A stretch of DNA of 37,312 nucleotides from an uncultured Alistipes sp. (lineage in GTDB: Bacteria; Bacteroidota; Bacteroidia; Bacteroidales; Rikenellaceae): the NCBI GenBank assembly GCA_900553175.1, contig USCH01000013.1, positions 1 through 37,312 on the forward strand. Direction: 5' to 3'. The translations under genes and the position numbers were made by a program. Numbering within the stretch: position 1 is the first letter of the stretch; each line of letters starts with the position of its first letter. This document shows, in pieces, positions 15,289-22,886 of this stretch. The notes under the pieces were generated by a model that saw only the letters and a program-made list of their open reading frames with translations, was not told where the DNA came from and ran no database searches.

Positions 15289-15929
15289 CGCCTTGCAGAA
15301 TCGTACTGGTCGACGACCACACGCTTTTCCGCGGCGGTCTGAAAGGGCTGCTCGAACACAGCGCCGGCTGCCGTGTGGTGGGCGAAGCGGGCAGCGGCGA
15401 GGAGTTTCTGGCGATGCTGCCGGGGCTGGAGGCCGATGTGGTCTTCATGGATTTCTCGATGCCGGGCATCGACGGCGCCCAGACCACCGAACGGGCGCTG
15501 GCCGTGCGGCCCGATCTGAAGATCATCACCCTCTCCATGTTCGGCGAGGAGAGTTACTATTCGCGCATGGTCGAGGCCGGTGCGCGCGGGTTTCTGCTGA
15601 AGGATTCCGGCATCGGGGAGGTGATCGAGGCGATCGACACGGTCATGGCGGGCGGCAGCTTCTTCGCCCCCCGGCTGCTGTCGTCGCTCACCCACCGCAT
15701 GCGTACGCTCGAGCGGGCCGACGAACCCGACGAGCAGCTCTCGGCCCGCGAGCGCGAGATTCTGGTGGCCGTATGCCGGGGGCTGTCGAACCAGGAGATC
15801 GCCGACGAACTCTTCATTTCGAAACGCACGGTCGATAAGCACCGGGCCAACATCCTCGAGAAGACGGGGTGCAGGAACACGGCTTCGCTGGTGATCTACG
15901 CCATTCGCGAAGGGATCGTGGAGGTGTGA
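15285..15929 (+). CDS. NarL/LuxR-family response regulator
   Basis: The 214-residue protein has a receiver domain with acidic pocket Asp10-Asp11, phosphoacceptor Asp56 in VVFMDFSMPG, and the conserved Lys in GFLLKDSG. A C-terminal LuxR HTH (about 150-210) reads LSAREREILVAVCRGLSNQE, followed by IADELFISKRTVDKHRANI. It is the partner of the kinase encoded just upstream, with overlapping stop and start. Its targets are not evident; surE and the convergent rsmG are neighbours but no clear operator stands out. The start at 15285 is set by the ATGA overlap and the domain boundary. Confidence 0.94.
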   Translation: MTPCRIVLVDDHTLFRGGLKGLLEHSAGCRVVGEAGSGEEFLAMLPGLEADVVFMDFSMPGIDGAQTTERALAVRPDLKIITLSMFGEESYYSRMVEAGARGFLLKDSGIGEVIEAIDTVMAGGSFFAPRLLSSLTHRMRTLERADEPDEQLSAREREILVAVCRGLSNQEIADELFISKRTVDKHRANILEKTGCRNTASLVIYAIREGIVEV

Positions 15930-16004
15930 CGGCCGTATGGGAACGGGGCGCCCTTGTCCGGAGGCGCTCCGGAGCATAGGCCTGCGGCCTCTCTCCGCCG
16001 AGCC

Positions 16005-16625
16005 TCATCGGGGCGTGTAGACCACCTTTTTCGTCTCGAAAAACTCCTCGTCGAAATCGCGGGCGATGTCGTGGACCTCCCACCGGAGGCCCGTCTGTGC
16101 CAGCTCTTCGGCCAGATCGCCGCCCTTGAGGTAGAGAATCCCGTTGGGCCGCGAACCGCGCTGCCCCCTTTCGATTTTGTTCCACACCCACTCCACGAAC
16201 CGGGGCATGGCCGTCACGGCCCGCGAGACGACGTAGTCGTAGCGCTCCGGCAGCGTCTCGACCCGGACGCAGCGGGGCGTCAGGTTCTCCAGCCCGAGCG
16301 CCGAGGCGACCCCTTCGACCACGGCGATCTTCTTGCGGATCGAGTCGGCGGCGGTGAAGTGCGCTTCGGGAAAGAGAATGGCCAGCGGCACCGACGGGAA
16401 TCCGCCCCCGCATCCCACGTCGAGGATGCGGGCGCCGGCGTCGAACGAGCAGACCCGGGCGATGGCCAGCGAGTGGAGCACGTGGCGCAGGTAAAGCTGT
16501 TCGAAGTCCTTGCGCGAGACGACGTTGATCCGGGCGTTCCACTCGGCGTAAAGCGCGTAGAGGGCCGCGAAGCGGCGGCGCTGCCCGTCGGTCAGATCGG
16601 GGAAGTATTTCAGAATGAGTTCCAA
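16005..16625 (-). CDS. rsmG: 16S rRNA (guanine-527-N7)-methyltransferase
   Basis: RsmG (GidB) methylates N7 of G527 in 16S rRNA using S-adenosylmethionine. The 206-residue protein has the SAM-binding motif ILDVGCGGGFPSVPLAI near residues 67-83, preceded by NVVSRKDFEQLYLRHVLHS. VSRAVTAMPRFVEW and the basic KKVVYTPR C-terminus complete the family pattern. It is the last gene of the glycosyltransferase-sigma factor group, 85 bases after the sigma gene. It converges on the response-regulator gene with no obvious T-tract terminator between. mnmG, its partner in the classical gidAB pair, is about 11 kb away in this window. Confidence 0.96.
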   Translation of the reverse strand: MELILKYFPDLTDGQRRRFAALYALYAEWNARINVVSRKDFEQLYLRHVLHSLAIARVCSFDAGARILDVGCGGGFPSVPLAILFPEAHFTAADSIRKKIAVVEGVASALGLENLTPRCVRVETLPERYDYVVSRAVTAMPRFVEWVWNKIERGQRGSRPNGILYLKGGDLAEELAQTGLRWEVHDIARDFDEEFFETKKVVYTPR

Positions 16626-16710
16626 GGCGTAAACTGTTTGGGTGGATCCTGCCGGGTGTGCGGACGGGCCGGAGCCGGCGGCGCCGCAGGCGGGGGTGTT
16701 TCGGTGAATT

Positions 16711-17274
16711 TCAGCGCTCCTCGCCCCGTGCGATCATGCGGCACATCTGTTCGCGCGCCCGGTGGATGCGGGTCTTGACCGTGCCGAGCGGCATCGAGAG
16801 CTTCTCGGCGATCTCCTCGTAGGAGTATTCGTCGAAGAAGCGCATGCGGACGAGCGGGCGGTAGCGGGGGGGCAGCTGGGCGAGGTAGTGTTCGATCTGC
16901 GTGCGCTGCTGCGAGTTGATGACGCTCTCTTCGGGGGTCGGTGCGTTCGAGGCCGGGGCGGCGAAACGGTCGTCGAGCGGAAGATCGTCCTGCCGCCGCC
17001 GCACGTAGTCGATGAAGGTGTTGCGGGCGATGGTGTAGACCCACTGTCCGAACGTGTAGTCGGCCGAGTAGCGGTGCAGGTTGATGTACACCTTGATGAA
17101 GGTCTCCTGCAGGAGGTCGTCCACATCGTCCGAGCCGCCCGTGCGCTGGACGAAGAGCCGGTGTATGGCGTCGCGGTAGCGGTTGAAGAGGTATTCGAAA
17201 GCGTCGTCGTCGCCTTCGAGCACGCGGCCGACCAGCTCCCGGTCGTCGGCTACGATGTATTCGGCTATCTCCAT
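16711..17274 (-). CDS. ECF-type RNA polymerase sigma factor
   Basis: The 187-residue protein has sigma region 2 (about 15-85, with DDLLQETFIKVYINL and FGQWVYTIARNTFIDYVRRR). Region 4 follows (about 125-180, LPPRYRPLVRMRFF then YSYEEIAEKLSMPLGTVKTR). It belongs to the RpoE-like extracytoplasmic-function group. It starts at 17274 and overlaps the glycosyltransferase stop by 10 bases, so translation is probably coupled. No anti-sigma gene (transmembrane FecR- or zinc-type) lies next to it; rsmG follows instead. How it is held inactive is therefore unknown; it may be controlled by expression level. Confidence 0.93.
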   Translation of the reverse strand: MEIAEYIVADDRELVGRVLEGDDDAFEYLFNRYRDAIHRLFVQRTGGSDDVDDLLQETFIKVYINLHRYSADYTFGQWVYTIARNTFIDYVRRRQDDLPLDDRFAAPASNAPTPEESVINSQQRTQIEHYLAQLPPRYRPLVRMRFFDEYSYEEIAEKLSMPLGTVKTRIHRAREQMCRMIARGEER

Positions 17275-18419
17275 ACGCGATCGTCTCGGCGGAGCAGCGA
17301 AAGCCGCAGCACGGCGATGCCCAGCGGCTCCAGCAGGTCGTAGATGAAGTAGAGTCCCGTCACGCCCCGCTCGCCCAGCCGGCGGGCGACGCGGCGCACC
17401 TGCCACCACACCACCGCGTAGCGTACGAGCAGCGGAACGGCTGCGGCCGCCCGGTACTCGGGCGGCATGACGGTCGCGGCGCAGGCCGTCGCCAGAAACA
17501 GGAGCGTCCGCGACCCCGTCTCCCACAGGTCGGCGTTTTTCGCACGCCGGGGATAGAGGCGGCGCGCCGAGCCGAAGTAGCGCAGCCGGCCCATCCACCA
17601 TTTCACCCCTCCCCACGTCTTTTCGCGCAGCGTCGCGCGGGGCGAGAGGATGACGCTCGCGTTGCCGCGGGTGAGGATGCGCTGAAGGAAGAGGTCGTCC
17701 TCGCCGATGTTCATGTTCAGATGCCCGAAGCCGTTCACGCCGAAATAGAGGCGTTTGGTGAATCCGAAGTTCTGGAACATGCCCCGGTGGGGGTGTCCCG
17801 CCACGGCCTGTGCGAGCCAGCGCGAGGCGTGCATCATGCGCCACGTGCGCATCCAGCGGTTGAAGGCTCCCCGGGCGGGTTCGATGCCGCAGTATCCCAG
17901 CACGATTTCGCCGCGCGAGAACCCTTTGGCCATGAGCGCGAGCCAGCGGTCGGTCTGCGGGCAGGCGTCGGTCGAGGTGAAGATCATGTGTTCGCAATGC
18001 GCCGACTTGATGCCGATGTTGAGGGCCATCTTGCGCGAGATGGGGTAGCGCGGGTCGAGCAGGATTTTGGTCGTGGTGATCTGGGGGAACGACATCTTGA
18101 GCCGTTCGAGGTCTTCGTAGAAGTCGGTGTCCTGACCCACGTAGACGATCACCACCTCGAAGTCGGGATAGCTCTGTGCCAGAATCAGGGGCAGGCGCTC
18201 CTCGACGAACGAATAGTCCTCGGAGAAGAGCGGAACGATGACCGAAACGGGCGGATCGGCTTCGAGCACCGCGGGGCGGCGGCTGTTCTTGTAGCCGGCG
18301 ATGCGGCCGAAGACGAAGACGTAGTGGTGGATCTGCACGAGGGTCAGCAGGAGCAGCGCTCCGGCCAGCGCCGTGCCTTCCCAGCCGTAGCAGTCGAGAA
18401 ACGATTCGAAAAAATGCAT
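17265..18419 (-). CDS. Membrane-bound family 2 glycosyltransferase
   Basis: The 384-residue protein has an N-terminal membrane helix (about 15-38), a GT-A catalytic domain (about 55-290) and C-terminal membrane segments (about 300-370). The domain starts PVSVIVPLFSED, has the nucleotide-sugar acidic motif in FTSTDACPQTDRW, and the likely acceptor-site acidic pair in IGEDDLFLQ. The overall form resembles processive or lipid-linked GT2 enzymes, but I see no clear QxxRW, so a single-transfer enzyme is equally possible. Substrate and product are unknown. It leads a minus-strand group with the ECF sigma gene and rsmG, and its promoter abuts the tgt promoter across a heptamer repeat. Confidence 0.88.
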   Translation of the reverse strand: MHFFESFLDCYGWEGTALAGALLLLTLVQIHHYVFVFGRIAGYKNSRRPAVLEADPPVSVIVPLFSEDYSFVEERLPLILAQSYPDFEVVIVYVGQDTDFYEDLERLKMSFPQITTTKILLDPRYPISRKMALNIGIKSAHCEHMIFTSTDACPQTDRWLALMAKGFSRGEIVLGYCGIEPARGAFNRWMRTWRMMHASRWLAQAVAGHPHRGMFQNFGFTKRLYFGVNGFGHLNMNIGEDDLFLQRILTRGNASVILSPRATLREKTWGGVKWWMGRLRYFGSARRLYPRRAKNADLWETGSRTLLFLATACAATVMPPEYRAAAAVPLLVRYAVVWWQVRRVARRLGERGVTGLYFIYDLLEPLGIAVLRLSLLRRDDRVWR

Positions 18420-18435
18420 GCCGACGAAATATGTG

Positions 18436-18443
18436 CAAAGGTA
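18436..18443 (-). promoter_or_regulatory. -7 box of the glycosyltransferase gene
   Basis: Minus-strand TACCTTTG, a perfect TAnnTTTG, ends 16 bases before the ATG at 18419. The expected -33 position falls inside the CAGAATT repeat array and has no TTG, so the array may supply the upstream contact or bind an activator. Confidence 0.65.
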
Positions 18444-18453
18444 GAAAACAAAT

Positions 18454-18480
18454 CAGAATTCAGAATTCAGAATTCAGAAA
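18454..18480. repeat. Tandem heptamer array CAGAATT
   Basis: Three exact CAGAATT units (18454-18460, 18461-18467, 18468-18474) are followed by a partial unit, CAGAAA. The array fills the space between the divergent -7 boxes of the glycosyltransferase and tgt genes, and contains EcoRI-like GAATTC junctions. Unit number could change by slippage and so alter the spacing of both promoters. Confidence 0.85.
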
Positions 18481-18489
18481 TTTTTTACC

Positions 18490-18497
18490 TATTTTTG
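18490..18497 (+). promoter_or_regulatory. -7 box of tgt
   Basis: TATTTTTG matches TAnnTTTG and lies only 9 bases before the tgt ATG at 18507. The mRNA would therefore begin within a few bases of the start codon, a nearly leaderless transcript. No -33 TTG is visible; that position is in the heptamer array. Confidence 0.65.
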
Positions 18498-18506
18498 CGA
18501 GATAAT

Positions 18507-19643
18507 ATGGCATTGCAATTCACACTCCGACATAAGGACCCGACGTCGCGCGCCCGGGCGGGCGAGCTGAAGACCGACCACGGAACGATCCTCACGCCGA
18601 TCTTCATGCCCGTGGGTACGGCGGCCACGGTCAAGGGCCTCTTCCACCGCGACGTGCGCGACGAGGCCCGGGCGCAGATCATTCTGGCCAACACCTACCA
18701 CCTCTACCTGCGTCCCGGCATGCGGATCATCGAAGCGGCCGGCGGCGTGCACCGCTTCTCCACGTGGGAGGGCCCGATGCTCACCGACAGCGGCGGCTTC
18801 CAGGTCTTCTCGCTCGCCGCATGCCGCAAACTCAAGGAGGAGGGATGCCATTTCCGCTCGCACATCGACGGCTCGAAACACCTCTTCACGCCCGAGAGCG
18901 TCATCGACACCGAGCGCACGATCGGTGCCGACATCATGATGGCTTTCGACGAGTGCCCGCCGGGCGATGCGCCGCGCGACTATGCGGCCAAGTCGCTCGA
19001 TCTGACCGAGCGGTGGCTCGACCGCTGTTTCGAGCGCTATGCGCAGACGGCGCCCAAATACGGCCATTATCAGGCGCTTTTCCCCATCGTGCAGGGCTGC
19101 ACCTACCCCGACCTGCGGGTGCGGGCGGCCGAGAACGTCAGGCAGTACCGCGCCGACGGATACGCCATCGGCGGTCTGGCCGTCGGCGAACCCACCGAGA
19201 CGATGTACGAGATGATCGAGGTGGTCGACGCCGTGCTGCCCGAAGACCGGCCGCGTTACCTGATGGGCGTCGGCACGCCCGTCAACATCCTCGAAGGGAT
19301 CGCGCGGGGCGTCGACATGTTCGACTGCGTGATGCCCACGCGCAACGGCCGCAACGGCCAGCTCTTCACCTCCGAAGGCATCATCAACATCCGCAACCGA
19401 AAGTGGGAGGACGACTTCTCGCCCGTCGATCCCGAAGGCACGGCCTTCGTCGACACGCTCTATTCGAAGGCCTACCTCCACCACCTCTGCGTCTGCGGCG
19501 AGATGCTCGCGGCCGAGATCGCCTCGCTGCACAACATCGCCTTCTACCTGCGGCTGGTCGCCGCGGCGCGCGAACACATCCTGGCGGGCGACTTCGCCGC
19601 GTGGAAAGAGGCGATGGTCCCCCGGCTCCAACGAAGACTCTGA
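18507..19643 (+). CDS. tgt: tRNA-guanine transglycosylase lacking the zinc cysteines
   Basis: Tgt swaps guanine 34 for preQ1 in tRNAs with GUN anticodons, the first tRNA-level step of queuosine synthesis. The 378-residue protein has LTDSGGFQVFSL with the general-base Asp, FPIVQG, GLAVGEP, and the nucleophile region FDCVMPTRNGRNGQLFTSEG. Where most Tgt proteins have a CxCxxC zinc site there is PVDPEGTAFVDT (306-317), with none of the cysteines; only the later His in LHN remains. From memory this is shared by other Bacteroidetes Tgt proteins, so it is probably active without that zinc. It heads a five-gene plus-strand group; lptG-like follows after 6 bases. Confidence 0.95.
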   Translation: MALQFTLRHKDPTSRARAGELKTDHGTILTPIFMPVGTAATVKGLFHRDVRDEARAQIILANTYHLYLRPGMRIIEAAGGVHRFSTWEGPMLTDSGGFQVFSLAACRKLKEEGCHFRSHIDGSKHLFTPESVIDTERTIGADIMMAFDECPPGDAPRDYAAKSLDLTERWLDRCFERYAQTAPKYGHYQALFPIVQGCTYPDLRVRAAENVRQYRADGYAIGGLAVGEPTETMYEMIEVVDAVLPEDRPRYLMGVGTPVNILEGIARGVDMFDCVMPTRNGRNGQLFTSEGIINIRNRKWEDDFSPVDPEGTAFVDTLYSKAYLHHLCVCGEMLAAEIASLHNIAFYLRLVAAAREHILAGDFAAWKEAMVPRLQRRL

Positions 19644-19649
19644 CCGCCT

Positions 19650-20753
19650 ATGAAACTGCGCTTTCCGGGGTTCAAGATCCTCGACCGGTACATCCTGGGC
19701 AAGTTCCTGTCGACCTACTTCTTCGCCATCGCGATGATCATCGTCGTCGTCGTGCTCTTCGATTATGTCGAGAAGATCGACGACTTCACCGAGCTGCACG
19801 CCCCCCTCAAGAGCGTGATCTTCGATTACTACCTCAACTTCATCCCTTTCTTCATCAACCAGTTCTCGGGTCTGTTCACCTTCATCGCCTGCATCTTCTT
19901 CACCTCGAAGATGGCCTACCAGACCGAGATCGTCGCCATGCTCTCGGGCGGCATGTCGTTCCGGCGGCTCATGTGGCCCTACTTCCTCGGCGCCGCGATC
20001 ATCGGCGGGCTGTCGCTGGCTCTGAACCTCTGGCTCATCCCGCTTTCGCAGCGGCACATCGTCGAGTTCGAATCGCACTACCTCAAGCGCAAGCAGAACA
20101 CCCAGTACGACCAGCACATCTACCGCCAGATCGAACCGGGCACGTTCGCCTACATCCGCGGCTACCGCGGCGGCTCGCACCAGGCGTCGTTCTTCGTGCT
20201 GGAGCACTACGAGAGCGGTTCGATGACCCGTTCGCTCGAAGCCGCCGACACGAAGTTCGATCCCGAGACCAAACGCTGGACGGCGCCGCGCTACACGCGC
20301 CGCGAGTTCGATTCGCTGGGCGTGGAGACCTTCGCCCAGTACCGCAACCTCGACACGCTCATCAATCTGGAGGTCACCGAGCTGGGCGAGATCAACGCCC
20401 TGATCCAGACGATGAACATCCGCGAGCTGAACGAATTCCTCGACCAGCAGCGCGCCAAGGGCTCCGACTCGATCAACCTCATCGAGGTCGAGCGCCACGC
20501 CCGTTACGCCTACCCGCTCTCGACGTTCATCCTGACGCTCATCGGCGTCTCGCTCTCCTCGCGCAAGGTGCGCGGCGGCACGGGCCTCCACATCGGCATC
20601 GGCACGGGCCTCTGCTTCTCGTATATTCTTTTCAACCGCTTCTTCGAGGAGTTCGCCAAGAGCGGCACGCTGCCGCCCGGACTGGCCGTTTGGCTCCCCA
20701 ACCTCATCTACCTCTTCATTGCGGTCTACCTCTACCGGAAGGCCCCCAAATAG
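19650..20753 (+). CDS. LptF/LptG-family lipopolysaccharide export permease
   Basis: The 367-residue inner-membrane protein has membrane helices at about 15-40, 60-85, 100-125 and three more after 280. A large periplasmic jellyroll-like domain (about 130-270) lies between them. This is the YjgP/YjgQ layout of LptF and LptG, which with the ATPase LptB pull lipopolysaccharide from the inner membrane toward LptC and LptA. FSGLFTFIACIFFTSKMAYQ and MLSGGMSFRRLMWP match the family. I cannot decide between LptF and LptG, and Bacteroidetes often carry several. It starts 6 bases after tgt, a pairing I recall in related genomes. Confidence 0.92.
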   Translation: MKLRFPGFKILDRYILGKFLSTYFFAIAMIIVVVVLFDYVEKIDDFTELHAPLKSVIFDYYLNFIPFFINQFSGLFTFIACIFFTSKMAYQTEIVAMLSGGMSFRRLMWPYFLGAAIIGGLSLALNLWLIPLSQRHIVEFESHYLKRKQNTQYDQHIYRQIEPGTFAYIRGYRGGSHQASFFVLEHYESGSMTRSLEAADTKFDPETKRWTAPRYTRREFDSLGVETFAQYRNLDTLINLEVTELGEINALIQTMNIRELNEFLDQQRAKGSDSINLIEVERHARYAYPLSTFILTLIGVSLSSRKVRGGTGLHIGIGTGLCFSYILFNRFFEEFAKSGTLPPGLAVWLPNLIYLFIAVYLYRKAPK

Positions 20754-20763
20754 ACGCAACCTC

Positions 20764-21720
20764 ATGAAGAAATCCGAATCGCTCTACCGTCGGCTGCGGC
20801 GGAATCCGCTGGCGTGGAATCTGACCCTCATCGCCGGAATCATCCTGGCTCTGGCGCTCGTCGCCCATTTCGCCATGCAGATCGGCACGCGCCACGGCGC
20901 ACGGCGCACCGTGCCCGATTTCGCGGGCATGCCTTTGGTCGAGGCCTACCGGACGGCCCGGAAGTGCGACCTCCACCTCAAAGTCAACGATTCGCTCTTC
21001 GTGCCCGCCTACGAGGGCGGCATCGTTCTCGACCAGCTGCCCGAAGGGGGCGTCGAGGTCAAGCCCGGCCGCAAGGTCTACGTCACGATCAACTCGTTCC
21101 GCCAGAAGCGGGTGCCCGTGCCCTATGTGGCCGACCGTTCGCTGCGTCAGGCCAAGAACATGCTCGAAATTGCGGGCCTGGAGATCGGCGAGCTGATCTA
21201 TCGGGCCGACATGGCCACCAACTACGTCCTCGAGGAGTATTTCGAAGGGCGTCCCGTTACGCCGACGAGCCGCATCGAGGCCGAGATCGGTTCGGGCATC
21301 ACGCTCTACGTGGGGGTCGAGGGCGGCTCCGGGACGACCGTCGTGCCGCAGACGGTGGGCCTTTCGCTCCGCGAAGCCAAGAGCCGGCTGTGGGAGTCGG
21401 GGCTCAACGTGGGCCGGGTGGCCTTCGACGAGGGCGTCGACCTGCTCGACCGGAAGAACACCCGCGTCTACGTCCAGAGCCCGACGGCCGAGCGCAGCGC
21501 CTTGCTGGGCGCCCGCGTCGATCTGCGGCTGACGCTCGATGCCGAAAAGAGCGGCCGGGCCCGCATCGAGGCCGAGCGCGAGGCCGGCAAAGCCGCCGAG
21601 GAGCGGTTGCGCGAGGAGCAGGCACTCCGCGATTCGCTCGATCGGACCGCACCCGATGCGGAGGCGCCTGCCGACCTGCCCGCCGATGCGGACGGCGACT
21701 ACGAATCCTTCTTCGACTGA
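20764..21720 (+). CDS. Membrane-anchored PASTA-domain protein
   Basis: The 318-residue protein has a short basic cytoplasmic start, one membrane helix (about 19-41), and three PASTA-like repeats on the outside (about 48-110, 112-185 and 188-260). Typical repeat phrases are VPDFAGMPLVEAYRTAR, VPYVADRSLRQAKNMLE and VPQTVGLSLREAKSRLW. A charged helix and acidic tail follow. PASTA modules bind muropeptides or beta-lactams in kinases and penicillin-binding proteins, but no kinase or transpeptidase domain is present here. A peptidoglycan-sensing or scaffold role is inference. Its stop overlaps the start of the next gene by one base. The start at 20764 (MKKSESLYRRL) is chosen over 20719 because the helix and basic n-region then fit. 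Confidence 0.88.
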   Translation: MKKSESLYRRLRRNPLAWNLTLIAGIILALALVAHFAMQIGTRHGARRTVPDFAGMPLVEAYRTARKCDLHLKVNDSLFVPAYEGGIVLDQLPEGGVEVKPGRKVYVTINSFRQKRVPVPYVADRSLRQAKNMLEIAGLEIGELIYRADMATNYVLEEYFEGRPVTPTSRIEAEIGSGITLYVGVEGGSGTTVVPQTVGLSLREAKSRLWESGLNVGRVAFDEGVDLLDRKNTRVYVQSPTAERSALLGARVDLRLTLDAEKSGRARIEAEREAGKAAEERLREEQALRDSLDRTAPDAEAPADLPADADGDYESFFD

Positions 21721-22886
21721 TGGAGTCCCTGCGTCATAGCCCCGATATTCCCGGAGGCTGCGTGCCCGACGGCCGCACCGCTGCCGGCCGCATTCCCGAC
21801 GGCTGTCCCCTCTGCGATCCCCTGCCTGCCGGCCCGGCGCCGGTGTCCTCCGACGAGGAGGACGACGAGGAGGCGGGCCTCTACGAGCACTTCGCCGTGA
21901 CGGCCGACAAGGGCCAGACCCCCATGCGGCTGGATAAGTTCCTCACCGTGAGGATGGAGCACTGCTCGCGCAACCGCATTCAGGCCGCGGTCGACAGCGG
22001 CAGCATCCTGGTCAACGGCCGGGCGGCCAAGTCGAGCTACAAGGTCAAGCCGCTCGACCGCATCCAGCTGGTGATGCCCTACCCGCGGCGCGAAACCGAA
22101 CTCCTGCCCGAGAATATCCCGCTCGACATCCCCTATGAGGACGACGACCTGCTGATCGTCGACAAGCCTGCCGGCATGGTCGTCCATCCGGGCGTGGGCA
22201 ACTGGACGGGCACGCTGGTCAATGCGCTGCTCCACCACCTCCGGGGCTCCGAGGTCGCGGCCGACGGCGAGATGCGGGCCGGACTGGTCCACCGCATCGA
22301 CAAGAACACGTCGGGCCTGCTGGTCGTGGCCAAGAACGAGCAGGCGCACGCCCGGCTGGCCCGACAGTTTTTCGACCACACCATTTCGCGCCGTTACGTG
22401 GCCCTCGTGTGGGGCGATTTCGCCGAGGACGAGGGGACGATCACGGGCAACATCGGCCGCAGCCCCCGCGACCGGCAGAAGATGTACGTTTTCGAGGACG
22501 GCTCCGACGGCAAGCACGCCGTCACCCATTGGCGGGTGCTTCGGCGCTACGGCTACGTCACCCTCGTCGAGTGCCGTCTGGAGACGGGCCGCACCCACCA
22601 GATCCGCGTCCACATGGCGTGGCAGGGGCACCCCTTGTTCAACGACGAACGTTACGGCGGCGACCGCATCCTCAAGGGAACGACCTTCGCCAAATACCGT
22701 CAGTTCATCGAAAACTGCTTCGCCCTCATGCCGCGCCATGCGCTCCATGCGCGCCTCCTGGGCTTCGAGCACCCCGCGACCCATCGCCGGGTGACCTTCG
22801 AAAGCGACCTCCCGGCCGACTTCCGCGCCCTGCTCGCCAAGTGGGACGGATATGTCGGCGCCCGCGGCGGGGAAGAAGATGTATGA
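21720..22886 (+). CDS. rluD: RluD-type 23S rRNA pseudouridine synthase
   Basis: The 388-residue protein has an S4 RNA-binding domain (about 68-125, RLDKFLTVRMEHCSRNRIQAA) and a RluA-family catalytic domain from about 135. The catalytic Asp194 lies in HRIDKNTSGLLVV. GRTHQIRVHMAWQGHPL is the conserved C-terminal block. It should convert uridines in 23S rRNA helix 69 to pseudouridine if truly RluD. The first 60 residues are unusual: Gly/Pro-rich with two cysteines, then a run of acidic residues (SSDEEDDEEAG), with no family similarity. Translation starts at the ATG that shares one base with the previous stop. A later start is possible but no methionine lies before residue 69. Confidence 0.92.
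   Translation: MESLRHSPDIPGGCVPDGRTAAGRIPDGCPLCDPLPAGPAPVSSDEEDDEEAGLYEHFAVTADKGQTPMRLDKFLTVRMEHCSRNRIQAAVDSGSILVNGRAAKSSYKVKPLDRIQLVMPYPRRETELLPENIPLDIPYEDDDLLIVDKPAGMVVHPGVGNWTGTLVNALLHHLRGSEVAADGEMRAGLVHRIDKNTSGLLVVAKNEQAHARLARQFFDHTISRRYVALVWGDFAEDEGTITGNIGRSPRDRQKMYVFEDGSDGKHAVTHWRVLRRYGYVTLVECRLETGRTHQIRVHMAWQGHPLFNDERYGGDRILKGTTFAKYRQFIENCFALMPRHALHARLLGFEHPATHRRVTFESDLPADFRALLAKWDGYVGARGGEEDV

Noticed and set aside
18761..18766. CACGTG in tgt and other CACGTG hexamers (for example 1264-1269 in metG) as parS sites
   Set aside because: The flanking bases do not match the GTTC/GAAC arms, so they are ordinary codon pairs.
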